Assembly (NCBI GenBank): GCA_025602905.1 | Contig: JAHLKI010000001.1 | Span: 744,001-808,000, forward strand | Direction: 5' to 3' | Length of the DNA stretch: 64,000 nt | From: Phlyctochytrium arcticum | Lineage: Eukaryota > Chytridiomycota > Chytridiomycetes > Chytridiales > Chytridiaceae | Part shown: positions 1-10,314 of the stretch, in pieces | Layout: each line of letters starts with the position of its first letter | Numbering within the stretch: position 1 is the stretch's first letter | Notes under the pieces: generated by a model | What the model was told of the DNA's origin: nothing | Database searches by the model: none | What the model saw: only the letters and a program-made list of their open reading frames with translations | Translations under genes and position numbers: made by a program

Positions 1-127
1 ACATCGTTAGCGGAGTCTATTTTCGATGAGGAATGGAATAACCATTAGGAGCAATCCCGAAACTATATCTGACTGGATACCGTAGGAAGTAGCAGCAGCA
101 GCAATCATTAAATATCAAGAAAGAGTC
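1..127 (+). promoter_or_regulatory. Upstream region of zinc-finger paralog 1 (partial)
   Basis: Only 127 bases precede the start codon. Positions 68-107 match the 5' flank of paralog 2 on the other strand (around 5370-5410): both carry a block reading roughly CTGAC(T/C)GGA followed by GTAGGAAGTAGCAGCA and then a start codon. This shows that the duplication that made the family included promoter-proximal DNA. No TATA box is visible. Confidence 0.45.
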
Positions 128-1825
128 ATGCCTCTCGAGCTGCCCTGCGACCAGTGCGGAGAGGTCTTTCTGACGGTGCCGACTCGCCAACGGCACATCC
201 GCATCAAACACCGCAATACTCCGGTCTCTCAAGAGTCTCATCCTTCCCCACCATCGACTCCCCCGCCTGCTGCTGCTCCCATTACTACCACTATCACAAC
301 CACGCCCACGCCTACCGCAACCAAAAAGACAGCAGCTCAAAAATCCACTCCCGCTGCTTCTCCCTCTACCACCACCAACACCACCAACACCTCCAATACA
401 CTCAAGACCACGGCCGATGCAACCAAAAAGACCGCTGCCCAAAAACCCAATCCAACGACCAAGACCACGCCCATTGCCTCTAAAAAGCCATCGCCTCCGG
501 CCAAGAAGCCAACTCATGAAGAAGAGATGAAAAGTCGCTTGGTAAAAGCACACAAGTTTGCTGATGAGCTAGCGGAATATATACCCAGCCGGGAAGACTT
601 TATTAGGGAACTAATGACTACAGACCCGCATGATCCAGGCTTCTGCCTCTTTATTCCCGAAGGTGCAGATGACGTCTCGGATGTTCAAGGTTACTATAGG
701 GACTTTTCCCAGGTGACTCCCTTGACCGATGCCAGTTTCCGAAAAAGTGTCAAGCTCCTTGCCAAGAATCCATTTACCAAGCCGAACCCAATGACAACAA
801 ACTTGCTAGATTTTGAAATGCATCTGGAAAGTGTATGTGATAGTCTCATCTCAAAGAAGGCCGTCTCGATGCCCATGCCCTTACGTTATTGGTCATATTC
901 GTTGTCTGAAATGATGCGTCGAACAATGGTGTTTATGGCTCTCCAGGATGCAGCTGCGTTGGATAAACGCATCAAGTACACTGAGGAAATGGCCAACTGC
1001 GATTATGACGGCATGCTGGTGGTGTTTGAATCCGATTTCGCATCCAAGCGAGCTGAGCAAAATCAACTTGCGGCGGCCCTGACGACGCTTGGACTCATCA
1101 AACCGGGCCAGCGTCCCGAAGATGTATCAGTGGAGACTGTGAAACAGTTTTCAAACATGACGCTGGTCCAAGTTTTGGAGTCGGTATCGGGAATGATGGA
1201 ATCTCAACGGAAGCAAATGAGAACACCTACTCCTGCCAATGCCTCTAATCCGGCCGCCTCCAAACCTGCCGCTGCTAAACCTGCCACACCTACCCCTACT
1301 GCCTCCAAACCCGCTACCCCTAAACCTGCCGCCTCTACCCCTACAGTTGCCAAACCTACCGGTGCTAAAGCCGCCACTCCTAAACCAAGCGCAAAGCCCA
1401 CTCCCGCCCCCAAACCACCCACCACAACAGGCAATGTCAGGCAAAAGGAATGTTCCCCCGACTGCCTCTGCGAAAACGAGCTGATGACGCGCAGTGTCCA
1501 ATGCTTTCATGACAACCCATTCACTCTCCCCGATCCCCTCTCCAGAAATCTCGCATCCTTCATCCACTACCTCGAAAACACTTGTGAGGGCATGTTGAGC
1601 AAACAGAGCCAATTCATGCTTGGCGCTGATTGGAGACAATCCGTCTTGACGCCCATCCAACAGGCCCAATTGTGCTTTTCGTGTGTCATGGGGGCCGGCG
1701 GCATGCGCGGCTTCGAGTGGGATATTGGAATTGAGGACGAAGACTTTGGATCCAGGATGACTCGGGTCTGTAAAGGGCTGGGAATCGACACTCCTGAGAA
1801 GATGAGGGCTTTGAAGCTTATGTAG
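128..1825 (+). CDS. C2H2 zinc-finger protein of an unrecognised multicopy family, paralog 1
   Basis: Single-exon 565-aa protein. Residues 8-29 form one classical C2H2 finger (C-x2-C-x12-H-x4-H), followed by a Thr/Pro/Ala/Lys-rich linker to about residue 135. A conserved domain of about 200 residues follows, with signatures NPFTKP, FMALQDAAA and YDGMLVVFES. A second Ala/Pro/Thr-rich linker (about 370-435) leads to a degenerate second copy of the core (NPFTLPDPLSRNL, LENTCEGMLSK), which the other paralogs lack. A DNA-binding role is suggested by the finger only; one finger alone rarely gives specificity. I do not recognise the C-terminal domain. The start is fixed by the ATG directly before the finger, shared by all four copies. 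Three relatives lie on the opposite strand within 10 kb. Confidence 0.8.
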   Translation: MPLELPCDQCGEVFLTVPTRQRHIRIKHRNTPVSQESHPSPPSTPPPAAAPITTTITTTPTPTATKKTAAQKSTPAASPSTTTNTTNTSNTLKTTADATKKTAAQKPNPTTKTTPIASKKPSPPAKKPTHEEEMKSRLVKAHKFADELAEYIPSREDFIRELMTTDPHDPGFCLFIPEGADDVSDVQGYYRDFSQVTPLTDASFRKSVKLLAKNPFTKPNPMTTNLLDFEMHLESVCDSLISKKAVSMPMPLRYWSYSLSEMMRRTMVFMALQDAAALDKRIKYTEEMANCDYDGMLVVFESDFASKRAEQNQLAAALTTLGLIKPGQRPEDVSVETVKQFSNMTLVQVLESVSGMMESQRKQMRTPTPANASNPAASKPAAAKPATPTPTASKPATPKPAASTPTVAKPTGAKAATPKPSAKPTPAPKPPTTTGNVRQKECSPDCLCENELMTRSVQCFHDNPFTLPDPLSRNLASFIHYLENTCEGMLSKQSQFMLGADWRQSVLTPIQQAQLCFSCVMGAGGMRGFEWDIGIEDEDFGSRMTRVCKGLGIDTPEKMRALKLM

Positions 1826-3094
1826 ACTGTCCCATTTTTGTCCCTCCCAATTTTCATGTTTTTGTATTTTAGTTTTTTGTCCCGCACACTTTCACTGAAT
1901 CTATTTAACTCTATTTTAATTTCACATCTACTTTCCTTGTTCTTATTTGAAATTCGTCTGTAGTCTCAGAAAGGTTGCTGCTGCAGCTGCTACAAATATG
2001 AACAAGCAAGACCCTCAAGTTGTCTTCATCACAAAAAGAGTGTAGACAGGAAGATCCGGACATCATGATAGTGCAACGTATTGAAGTGACTTTGTCTGCA
2101 TAAGTGTTGATCCTGCGAGTGATAGCAGCCCGGGACATCGCAGTATGCGAGTAATATACATGTTACTTTGGTTTTTTTTCCCACGCAGTCGTTTTGCGAT
2201 TAGGATCATGGCATCTCGGCCATTCGGGACTCTCTTTCCGGTGGCGCACCCTCCATATATCTTATCACATTCGGTTTGTACTAGGTATATTCAAAGCCTT
2301 TCAAGCTGAGGGCAGAAAGTCCAAAGGGGGAAGCCCAAAAATTGCGCGCAGCCGACCGACAAACGTATCTCCCCTATTCCCCAGCATTCCCCGGATGAAT
2401 GGCAATTGACCGATAATGACAAAACCTGTGCACACTTAGTAACAGAAAGTCAGATCTGTCTAATTGCAGCCACTTCGCAACTGCCATGTGTAATAGTTGA
2501 CCTGCAGGACAAACCTGAAAACGTCCGATAAACAGGTGCATACATAGCCGACATGCCCCTCGGTAGGCTATATATGCGCCCGTAGGAGCCTATGTTAGCA
2601 GTGGCTTAAAACCATAGGGAATAACGAAATTATCCACTCCGGCACCTCCCATCCAGCTCTCCAGATCATACGGACACGAGATCAACCAAATTGTCGTTAC
2701 GAATATAAACAAACTTGACGAGTGTAATTGTATGTATTTAAGGTCAGAGCAAAGGACAAGGGGCATATGAGGAAGCTTGTGATGATTGAGGATAATCTCT
2801 TGGGGAAGAACCCAGAGATGCCTCTTTTTATATTGAGAAATATATGATGATGTCCTCTGCGGTCAAGGCTATGCTTGCCGCAGGATTAACAATACAAAGG
2901 GACAAATGATGCAATGCTACATAAAGACTCGGGATCTAGATATGAAGACGCCTATCTAAGAGATCTTGCCAAGACTCTTGATGGTGGCTACTGGCGGCGT
3001 TGGACTCGGGACCTGATATCTGACTTCGTCAAAGTATCAACAGATACCTTGTCTAGGACAGATGTGGGATCTCATCCAACAGTATGCAAAAAGT
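1826..3094. other. Intergenic, no gene seen
   Basis: About 1.27 kb between paralog 1 and the tRNA-Ile gene. Open frames here are short, lack similarity to one another and have no splice-linked extension. I see no convincing gene. The start of the stretch is the T-rich 3' region of paralog 1. Confidence 0.5.
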
Positions 3095-3168
3095 GCTCCG
3101 CTAGCTCAGTTGGTTAGAGCGTGGTGCTAATAACGCCAAGGTCACAGGTTCGACCCCTGTGCGGAGCA
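3095..3168 (+). tRNA. tRNA-Ile (anticodon AAT)
   Basis: A 74-nt cloverleaf. The acceptor stem GCTCCGC pairs with GCGGAGC before discriminator A. The D-arm TAGCTCAGTTGGTTAGAGC, the anticodon loop CTAATAA (AAT at 3129-3131) and the T-arm with GGTTCGACCC are all intact. No intron. A T-rich run follows at about 3178-3188, consistent with an RNA polymerase III terminator. Confidence 0.95.
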
Positions 3169-4237
3169 TTCAAAATTTTCTTTTTTTTCCATTGGATTTT
3201 GTTCCAAGGCCTACTTGTCATGATCCGGGGATGATCCACACCCCTTGACTCGAGCAACCACTGTGCAAAACTTGTTTTTTTTTTTCAACTTCTGTTCACT
3301 GGTCCGGTACTGACCTGCAGAGTGTGTTGTGTTGACAATGACGATGTTAATTATAGCTAATGCACTCCTAGCCAAACGCATTAATCATGGAACGGATGGA
3401 TGCTGGGATGGGACGCAAGCTGAGTCTCTCAAAAATGAATCTGCCCGGCAGGATATGATGGTGGAGCACCCGTAAAAATGGGCGGTAAATTCGCCGGTAA
3501 TGTCACTCTGAATCCCTTTGTTCAATGGGAATCATGGCCAACAGGCCTGGAAGTGATGATTTGCACATGAAGCTCGAGAGGTCATGATTTTCCCACATAC
3601 TGCGCACGCGCGAGAGCGGGGCATATCTGTTGACATTAATGTAGGATGGGTAGTTTCTACCAACCTAATTATGAGATAACGTTCGTCCACACCATCCTAT
3701 AGACCTAGCTACGCAACTATATACTCTAATAGATACCGCAGGGCATAGGATAACAGAGGGCACTTGGCTTGCCACAACGCATCAATCAAAGTGTTTTGTC
3801 TGCACGAACTTCCTTCTTTTGAACTTGCATCTTTCTTGTTTCGTTTCAGGACGAGACCTACAACTCTCCATGCATCGCAGGACACCTCGGGAGAAAAGTC
3901 CTTGATGCGTAAAGGGCGCGCGCTGCTTCTTCCTTCTTCCCTCTGTCAACGTCGCTTCCTGATTTTCTCCTTTTTGTGCTCCTGGTGGAGACTATCACCA
4001 AGCACGGTGCCCTTCTCATGCGGTTGAACAGCGGCACGTCTCGCGTCATGCAATAAAAAGACTTTTCACGACTGACGAAGCTATCCATCTCTTTTGAAAA
4101 CTCAACTTGAAAACCAGAGGCTTTTACAATCAACCACAGGAACAGTTTAGTTTATTGGAAAAATATCGCACGAAATCTCCCAGAAAGTCACGACTACGGT
4201 TTAGGGCCCTAGTTGCAGGAGTAGGTGTAGTGATGGC
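3169..4237. other. Intergenic; contains duplicated 3' flank of paralog 2
   Basis: No gene is supported. The part at about 3885-4060 resembles the regions downstream of paralogs 3 and 4 (about 6575-6700 and 8390-8530). Shared patches include a GGGCGCGCGCTGCTT-like block and GCTCCTGGTGGAGACT. The family's duplication unit therefore extends past the stop codon. Confidence 0.5.
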
Positions 4238-5353
4238 CTACTTCTTTTGCGCCTTTTTAAATGCCATCTGTGCATCTATCGTTTGCAGAAGTTGCTCCAG
4301 CGAGTCGAAATTCATAGGATCCGCTGTCAAGTCATTGTGACTCTGGCCCGAGTTGATGGGCCGAACATCCTCAGCTCGCTTGGCATCGAGCTTGGATTCA
4401 AACACGACCAACATGTCGTGATAACCAAATTTGACCATTTCCTCACTGTATTTGATACGTTTATCGATCGCAGCTGCATCCTGGAGAGCCATAAACACCA
4501 GTGTTCGACGCGCTATTTCAGACAAGGCATAGGACCAGTAAAGCATGGGTGTGCGCATCGAGCGGGCCTTTTTGGAGACGAAGCCATTGCATACACTTTC
4601 CAGATGGATTTCAAAAGCTAATAAATTCGTTGTCAATGAGTGAGGCTTGGTAAATGGATTTTTGACGAGGAGGTTGACACATTGTCGGAATTCGGGAGTC
4701 GTCAAGGGAGGAACCCTGGAAAGTCCCCTATAGTAGCCTTGAACTTCAGAGACATCCTTTGCGCCCTTGGGGATATAGATGCAGAAGCCTGGATCATTCG
4801 GGTCTATACTCATTAGTTCCGCAACAAAGTGCTCCCGGGGGGTGGGCAGGTTGTACCCTAGCCCGTCATATAGCCTGTTGGCCTGTGCCAAGCGACTTTT
4901 CCTCTCTTCTTCGTGGGTTTGCTTATTGGCCGGAGGCGATGGTCTGGCGATGGTGGGTTTGGGTTGAGTCTTGGTCGTGGGAGGAGGGACCGCCTTTTTG
5001 GTTGCGTTGGCTATGGTCTTCGGGTTAGTAGTGGTGGTCGTGGGAGGAGGAGCGGCAGTGAATTTTGGAGCTGCTGTCTTTTCGGTTGCCTTGGATGCGG
5101 TCTTCGGTGTAGTAGTATTGGTGGTGGTGGTAGGAGCGGTGGGTTTTGTGGCTGCGGTCTTTTTGGTTGCTGTTGTGTTGGTAGTAGTGGGAGCAGCAGC
5201 AGGAGCAGCAGCAGGAGGAGGGGTGAGTGGTGGGGAAGGATGAGACTCTTGAGAGACTAGACTATTACGGTGTTTGATGCGGATATGCCGTTGGCGAGTC
5301 GATAGCGTCAGAAAAACTTCTTCGCACTGGTCGCAGGGCAGCTCGAGAGGCAT
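4238..5353 (-). CDS. C2H2 zinc-finger protein, paralog 2
   Basis: Single-exon 371-aa protein. It has the same architecture as paralog 1 without the second core copy: an N-terminal C2H2 finger (CDQC ... HIRIKH), a Thr/Ala/Pro/Lys-rich linker to about residue 140, then the conserved domain with DPNDPGF, VQGYYRGLSRV, NPFTKP, FMALQDAAAIDKRIKY and LVVFES. The C-terminus diverges from the other copies. It begins at the ATG shared by the family. A conserved element with two TTCGGACAT direct repeats lies 140-240 bp upstream, and an equivalent lies upstream of paralog 3. Function unknown; nuclear DNA-binding is inferred from the finger alone. Confidence 0.8.
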   Translation of the reverse strand: MPLELPCDQCEEVFLTLSTRQRHIRIKHRNSLVSQESHPSPPLTPPPAAAPAAAPTTTNTTATKKTAATKPTAPTTTTNTTTPKTASKATEKTAAPKFTAAPPPTTTTTNPKTIANATKKAVPPPTTKTQPKPTIARPSPPANKQTHEEERKSRLAQANRLYDGLGYNLPTPREHFVAELMSIDPNDPGFCIYIPKGAKDVSEVQGYYRGLSRVPPLTTPEFRQCVNLLVKNPFTKPHSLTTNLLAFEIHLESVCNGFVSKKARSMRTPMLYWSYALSEIARRTLVFMALQDAAAIDKRIKYSEEMVKFGYHDMLVVFESKLDAKRAEDVRPINSGQSHNDLTADPMNFDSLEQLLQTIDAQMAFKKAQKK

Positions 5354-6820
5354 GGCTCGTTCGTCGTTGTATTTGCTGTTGCTGCTACTTCCTACAGTGT
5401 CCGGTCAGGTACAGTTATTGGTTGCATTGCTGTTGCCTGAACAGTTTGCTGAACTACTCCATTGCGTAAAACTCCGCTAAAATAAACGGTCGATGTCCGA
5501 AAACGGCATGTCCGAACATCCATGTGGCGACTGCGCAGCCCCGTGGGAACGATGTAACGGATGTAAGCACTTAAAGCATCAAGCAGTTCAATATTTTGCT
5601 TGTTGTTATGTTGTACATGCTAATCTATCATCAATATTATCTTCATCAGGTTTTTCGATCATTTGCATCGGTTTTGCCTACTTGCCGGAGAAAATACATT
5701 CTTATATAAGGGGAAGGGGTGTACCACAAACATGTGGATGAGGCCCAAAATTTCGAGATATTTTGTTTCTTTCATTCTGGTTTCTGTCCTTTCATTCATT
5801 TTCTTGAAATATTTTCCTTCTCTCTTTCGACCCTTTATTCATTTTTTTTATCGAGATACTGTTCTTTCAAATAGTGCTTCTCACATATTTTTTCCCCTGT
5901 CGATACATTTCTGGTGTTCCTTAGAAAAACAGAGAGTCCTACATCCCTTTTTGTTTGTCTACCTAACAAATACCATGTCGTTCTTGACATCATGCCGAAT
6001 TCCTCGCTCTTGACCTTTGGTCACGTAAAATGAGGTCTGTTTCTGCGAACAACGCTTTCTCGGCATCACCCTTTGAGTTTTGAAAAAAACATTGTGGGAC
6101 TGTTGCCGGTACAAGCAGCTCGCCCCAAATGTTTTAGCTTCACGTATGAGTTTGTCTCACTTTTCAGTCTTGAGTTTTTTTCGACTGATAGTCGACTGAA
6201 TATGCAGAAACTTTCAGATGGATGTCCATACCAAATGTGATTTTCCAGCCACTGTGCGTGGAACAGAAGCACTCAACACTATATACTATGACTAAGTAGT
6301 TATATACAAGAATCTAAGCTACTCATCGGCTAATGATAAGGCTACAGAACACTAAAATAAATCGTACCGGGTATAGGATAATAACAGATAGCAAGTATTG
6401 TCTAAGCGGACAGCGTATTAGTCAAACATCATCTTTTTCTACACTCAGAGAGTTCTATCTTTCTTATTTGGAACATGTGGGTTTTGTTCTGAAAATTCGT
6501 TGTGGACACAGAAAGAAGAAAGATAAAGCTGACTATGCGTTGCAACACACCTTGTTCGAGAAAAAATTCTTGAATGCTGAATAAAGGGCGCAGCGCTGGT
6601 TTTTCCCTCTGCTGTTTGGCTTTACGCGCTGTCAGAGACTGTTACCAGGCGTGGAACATTTGTCAAGCGGTTAAACAGGCGCGAGGCTCACGTCTGGCCT
6701 GGGGGTTTTCGTACTTGCGAAGCTGTCCATCGCTTCTGGAAACGCGATTAAGCATAGAAACAATTTGATTGATATATCGCCCGAAATTTTCCAGCAAGGT
6801 ATGGCCACGAAGGAGAGGCA
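5354..6820. other. Intergenic between paralogs 2 and 3
   Basis: About 1.47 kb with no supported gene; open frames are short and low in coding character. It holds the upstream element of paralog 2 (5491-5583) and the duplicated 3' flank of paralog 3 (about 6575-6750). Confidence 0.5.
5491..5583 (-). promoter_or_regulatory. Conserved upstream element of paralog 2 with two TTCGGACAT repeats
   Basis: Two copies of ATGTCCGAA (TTCGGACAT in gene orientation) lie at 5493-5501 and 5508-5516. They are followed by a block with CATGTGGC, CGTGGGAACGATGT and GCATCAAG. The same ordered set lies at 7922-8010 upstream of paralog 3, at a matching distance from the start codon. A binding site is inferred from conservation and repetition; no binding protein is identified. 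Confidence 0.5.
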
Positions 6821-7758
6821 CTAGGTCTTGGTGCGGCGAAGGCTTTTCTTCTTTTGCTTCCATTGAGAATCGCGCTTTCCTAATAAATATTCCATAATTT
6901 GTGGCAGCGACCAGTTTGCAATGGCTTCCGCTGGCATATCCTCGAGACCCTGGCCAGGTTTGAGGAACCCAAGCTTCAACAGGCCTGCCGCGAGGTGACT
7001 TGGCCCAAGTTTCATGGACTTGAAGTCGAGTTCAGATTCAAACACGACCAACAAAGGGTCATAACCGTATTTGACCATTTCCTCGTTGTACTTGATACGT
7101 TTATCGATCGCAGCTGCATCCTGGAGAGCCATAAACACCAGTGTTCGACGCGCTATTTCAGACAAGGAATATTTCCAGTACCGCAAGGGCACGCGCATCG
7201 AGAGGGCCTTTTTGGTGACAAGGTTATCACACATATTTCCAGATGAATTTCAAACTCTCTCAAATCTGTTGTTAATGGGTCAGGCATCGTAAATGGATGG
7301 TCGGCCAGGAGCTTGACACTTTTGCGAAAATCATCATCGGTTAACGGAGTCACACCGGTGAGATCTTTATTGCGGGCTTGAAGTTGTGAGACGTCCACAG
7401 TGTAATCCGAAGCAAAGAGGTAAAAGTCTGGCTTAAGAGAGTCTGTATTTATCATTTCCGCGATAAAGTCTTCCCGGCTGGTGGGTAGCTCGTGCTCCAG
7501 CTTGTCGGCGAGCCTGTGTGCCCTTTTCCTGCGCATTTTTAAGGCTTCTTCTCGGACCTTCGTGGCGTCCATTGTCGTTGGCGACGTGGTCTTGCTATTT
7601 GAGGTGGAAGTAGCAGAAGCCGGGGAAGTGGATGGTGGGAAAGGATGGGACTCTTGACAGACTGGTACATTGCGGTGCTTGATGCGGATATGCCGTTGGC
7701 GAGTCGGCAACGTCAGGAATACGTCTCCGCAATGGTCGCAGGGCAGTTTAAGGGGCAT
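6821..7758 (-). pseudogene. C2H2 zinc-finger protein, paralog 3, frameshifted
   Basis: The start codon (7758), finger, linker and first half of the core domain read in one frame down to about 7235. The second half (CDNLVTKKALSM, RYWKYSLSEIARRT, FMALQDAAAIDK, VVFESELD) continues in a different frame to a stop at 6821. At the junction paralogs 1 and 2 carry CTGGAAAGTGTATGTG, whereas this copy has one base fewer, so the break is a single-base deletion at about 7235-7240. Both halves remain clearly similar to the intact copies, so the lesion is recent, or a sequencing error. Uncorrected, the product is about 201 aa and lacks half the domain. Confidence 0.75.
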
Positions 7759-8588
7759 GACTGCTTGGTCGTATTAGGTATTGTTGCTGATGCTTGCTAC
7801 CGCGTCTAGTCATGCAGATTTATCGGTATACAGCTGTTGTTTGAAGTAGTCCATTGCGCTAATTCTCTTCCTCGAAAATGTGAAGACCACATGGAAATTT
7901 GAAAACTGGAAAAGTCCGCCGTTGGTCATGTCCGAACGCGGCAAAATGTCCGAACGCTCATGTGGCTGGCTCGCGTGGGAACGATGTTAGCGATGTTCAT
8001 GCGCATCAAGTACTAGTCAAAATGTTATCATCTTCTGACCAAGCCAAGTTTCTCGGAGGATATGATTTATGCACTGAGTGCCTTCCTGAATGTACTCGGA
8101 CTGTTGAATCTAGGCATGTCATTTTGCCATGAACTGGCAGACACCATACCAAACATGATTTGCCACGAACTCTGGATGGAAAAGTCGACATGACTAAGCT
8201 ATGTACAAAAATTACAAAAAAGGGAACCAATAAGCTACTGTACTCAACGGCTAATACTAATGCTATGGAACAGTAGTGATGACTGCAACAACGCATTAAT
8301 CCGAATGGCCCTTTTTCTGCAGCTCAGAGACTGTTACCCTTCTTCTTGTGGACTTGCCGGACTCGTTCTGGAAAAGCGAGATAGGACTTTCTATGCATCG
8401 CGCGAGACACAGCTCGCTCGAGAGCAAAGTCTTGAAGGTTTTTCTTGAAGTGCTGCTTCTTGTCTTTTTGATTTCTGCGCTCCTGGTGGAGACTGTCACC
8501 ACATGTGGTGCGTGACGTGCGCAGCATTGCGTTTGGTAACGCCCAAAACCCCCCACAATAATATGGCTATGATTTGGAGGCACTACGT
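7759..8588. other. Intergenic between paralogs 3 and 4
   Basis: No gene supported. It contains the upstream element of paralog 3 (7922-8010) and the duplicated 3' flank of paralog 4 (about 8390-8530), with GCTCCTGGTGGAGACTGTCACC as the clearest shared patch. Confidence 0.5.
7922..8010 (-). promoter_or_regulatory. Conserved upstream element of paralog 3
   Basis: ATGTCCGAA at 7928-7936 and again at 7946-7954, followed by CATGTGGC, CGTGGGAACGATGT and GCATCAAG. The order and distance to the start codon match the element upstream of paralog 2. No equivalent is visible before paralog 4. Confidence 0.5.
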
Positions 8589-9626
8589 TTAGGCGCGGCC
8601 CTTGTTCTTTTGCTTCCGTTGAGAATCCCCTTTCGCATTGAAAGCCCCCACAAGCTTTTCCATCAGTTGAGGGTCCCCTTTTCCCATTAACGTCTCCAAA
8701 ATTTTTGGCAGCGACATGCCTCTAAACTGCTCCATCGTTTCCTCTGTTAAATCCTCGGGACCCTGGCCCGGATTGATGAGTCCAAGGTCCGTCATGGCCG
8801 TCGCGAGTACATCTGGCGGCATTGGGCCAAATGGCATGGACTCGGACTTGACCTCGGATTCAAACACGACCATCAGATCGTCATAATCGTAGTCGACCAT
8901 TTCCTCAGTGTATTTGATACGTTTATTGATCGCAGCTGCATCCTGGAGAGCCATAAACACCAGGGTTGAAACGCCGATTTCAGACAAGGTAAAGGGCCAA
9001 AAACGCAGTGGTTTGCGCATCGAGAGGGCCTTTTTAGTGACAAGGCGATCACAGACAAATTCCAGATGCCTTACAAAAGCAGGAAAATTAGTGGTTAATG
9101 GGCCGGGCATGGTGAATGGATTGTTGGCAAGTAGCTTGACACATTTTCGAAAGTCGGCATCGGCCAAGGGAGTCACCATAGTGTGATCTGTATAGTAGGC
9201 TTGAACTTGTGAGACGTCCACAGTGCATTCGGGAACATAGAGGTAAAAGCCTGGGTTTTCAGGGTCTGTGTTTATCATTTCCGCGATAAAGGCTTTCCGA
9301 AGGTTTGGGATGAAATCTTTGGCGAGCTTGTAGGCCTCTTCCCTCCGCTTTTTCAACGCTTCTTCTTTGAGCTTCGTGGCGTCCTTGGTCTTTGGCGGCG
9401 ACGTCTTTTTGGCGGTTGCATTGGGGTTGGTCTTGGTAGTGGGTTTTGGAGCTGTCGTCTGTTCATTGGGGGAGGGAGCAATAGAAGCGGAGGGAGTAGG
9501 TGGTGGGGAAGGATGTGTCTCTTGGGAAACTGGGATCTTGCGGTGCTTGATGCGGATATGCCGTTGGCGAGTCGGCACCGTCAAAAATACGTCGTCGCAC
9601 TGATCGCAGGGCAATTCGACGGGCAT
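8589..9626 (-). CDS. C2H2 zinc-finger protein, paralog 4
   Basis: Single-exon 345-aa protein. The C2H2 finger is at residues 8-29, followed by a shorter Pro/Thr/Lys linker and then the conserved domain: DPENPGFYLYVPE, NPFTMPGPLTTN, FMALQDAAAINKRIKY, VVFESE, then LGLINPGQGPEDL near the end. A Lys/Gln-rich tail closes the protein. It is intact and a little shorter than paralog 2. The PGQGPED stretch is shared with paralogs 1 and 3, so it belongs to the family domain. Function unknown; a DNA-binding role is inferred from the finger alone. Confidence 0.8.
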   Translation of the reverse strand: MPVELPCDQCDDVFLTVPTRQRHIRIKHRKIPVSQETHPSPPPTPSASIAPSPNEQTTAPKPTTKTNPNATAKKTSPPKTKDATKLKEEALKKRREEAYKLAKDFIPNLRKAFIAEMINTDPENPGFYLYVPECTVDVSQVQAYYTDHTMVTPLADADFRKCVKLLANNPFTMPGPLTTNFPAFVRHLEFVCDRLVTKKALSMRKPLRFWPFTLSEIGVSTLVFMALQDAAAINKRIKYTEEMVDYDYDDLMVVFESEVKSESMPFGPMPPDVLATAMTDLGLINPGQGPEDLTEETMEQFRGMSLPKILETLMGKGDPQLMEKLVGAFNAKGDSQRKQKNKGRA

Positions 9627-10314
9627 GACTGCGAATTTTTTGTTTTCTTGCTGCTAAGTTTGTTACTGTCGACGCTTATCAGGTATAGCTGCTTTGGTAC
9701 AAGTCCTTTCCACTGGTTCTTTCACTGACTCTCCAATGGCTCTCAGATTGGCTCTCCACTGGGCCAGGCCTGGGCCAGCGCTCAATCAATGGAAAACTCC
9801 GCTCGGATGTGGCGGAGGCTTGCGTGGCTTGAGTAGTGTCGCGTGACGCGTGGCTTGCGGAAAGCCCGCGACCGACGACTGCGCAGTGTGACGGGGGTGG
9901 GTATGACGTCCGTTGCGTGGATCGCTGTCGTTCGCGTCGCTTCTTTCGCTGCGTTTTCACACTCTTTGCCCCCGCTAATTATTAGGACGAACGAGCGACG
10001 ACGAGCGGCAAAGGACCGTCAGCGGAAAAGCATAGGAAGAATCACAAAAAAAACATTGGGAAAAGAATAGAAACACAATAGGAAGAAAAAGAAGGCTGAT
10101 CGGGAAACAGCACACCCTTTGCGGATCGCATCATATATCCCCACTCACACGACCAGGGTCTATCCAAATCCACACGACCCACACAGTGTGCTAAACAAGG
10201 TTGGTCAAGGGCCGTTATATTCTGCATTCCCAATGCTCACACTCTTGTCCTTCTTTCCTTGAATCATAGCGTAGCATAGCAATTATAGCACAGGAGAAAC
10301 AAGCTCACGAAAAA
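9627..10314. other. Divergent promoter region
   Basis: Lies between paralog 4 (-) and the 927-aa gene (+), so it holds both promoters. No gene is supported. The + strand side near the start codon is A-rich. I see no clear TATA box. Confidence 0.4.

Noticed and set aside
1151..1669. Minus-strand Gly/Arg-rich frames opposite paralog 1, and equivalents opposite paralogs 2-4
   Set aside because: They arise from the Pro/Ala/Thr linker read backwards; composition is artefactual.
2914..3117. 67-codon plus-strand frame running into the tRNA-Ile gene
   Set aside because: Overlaps a well-formed tRNA and has no protein-like features.
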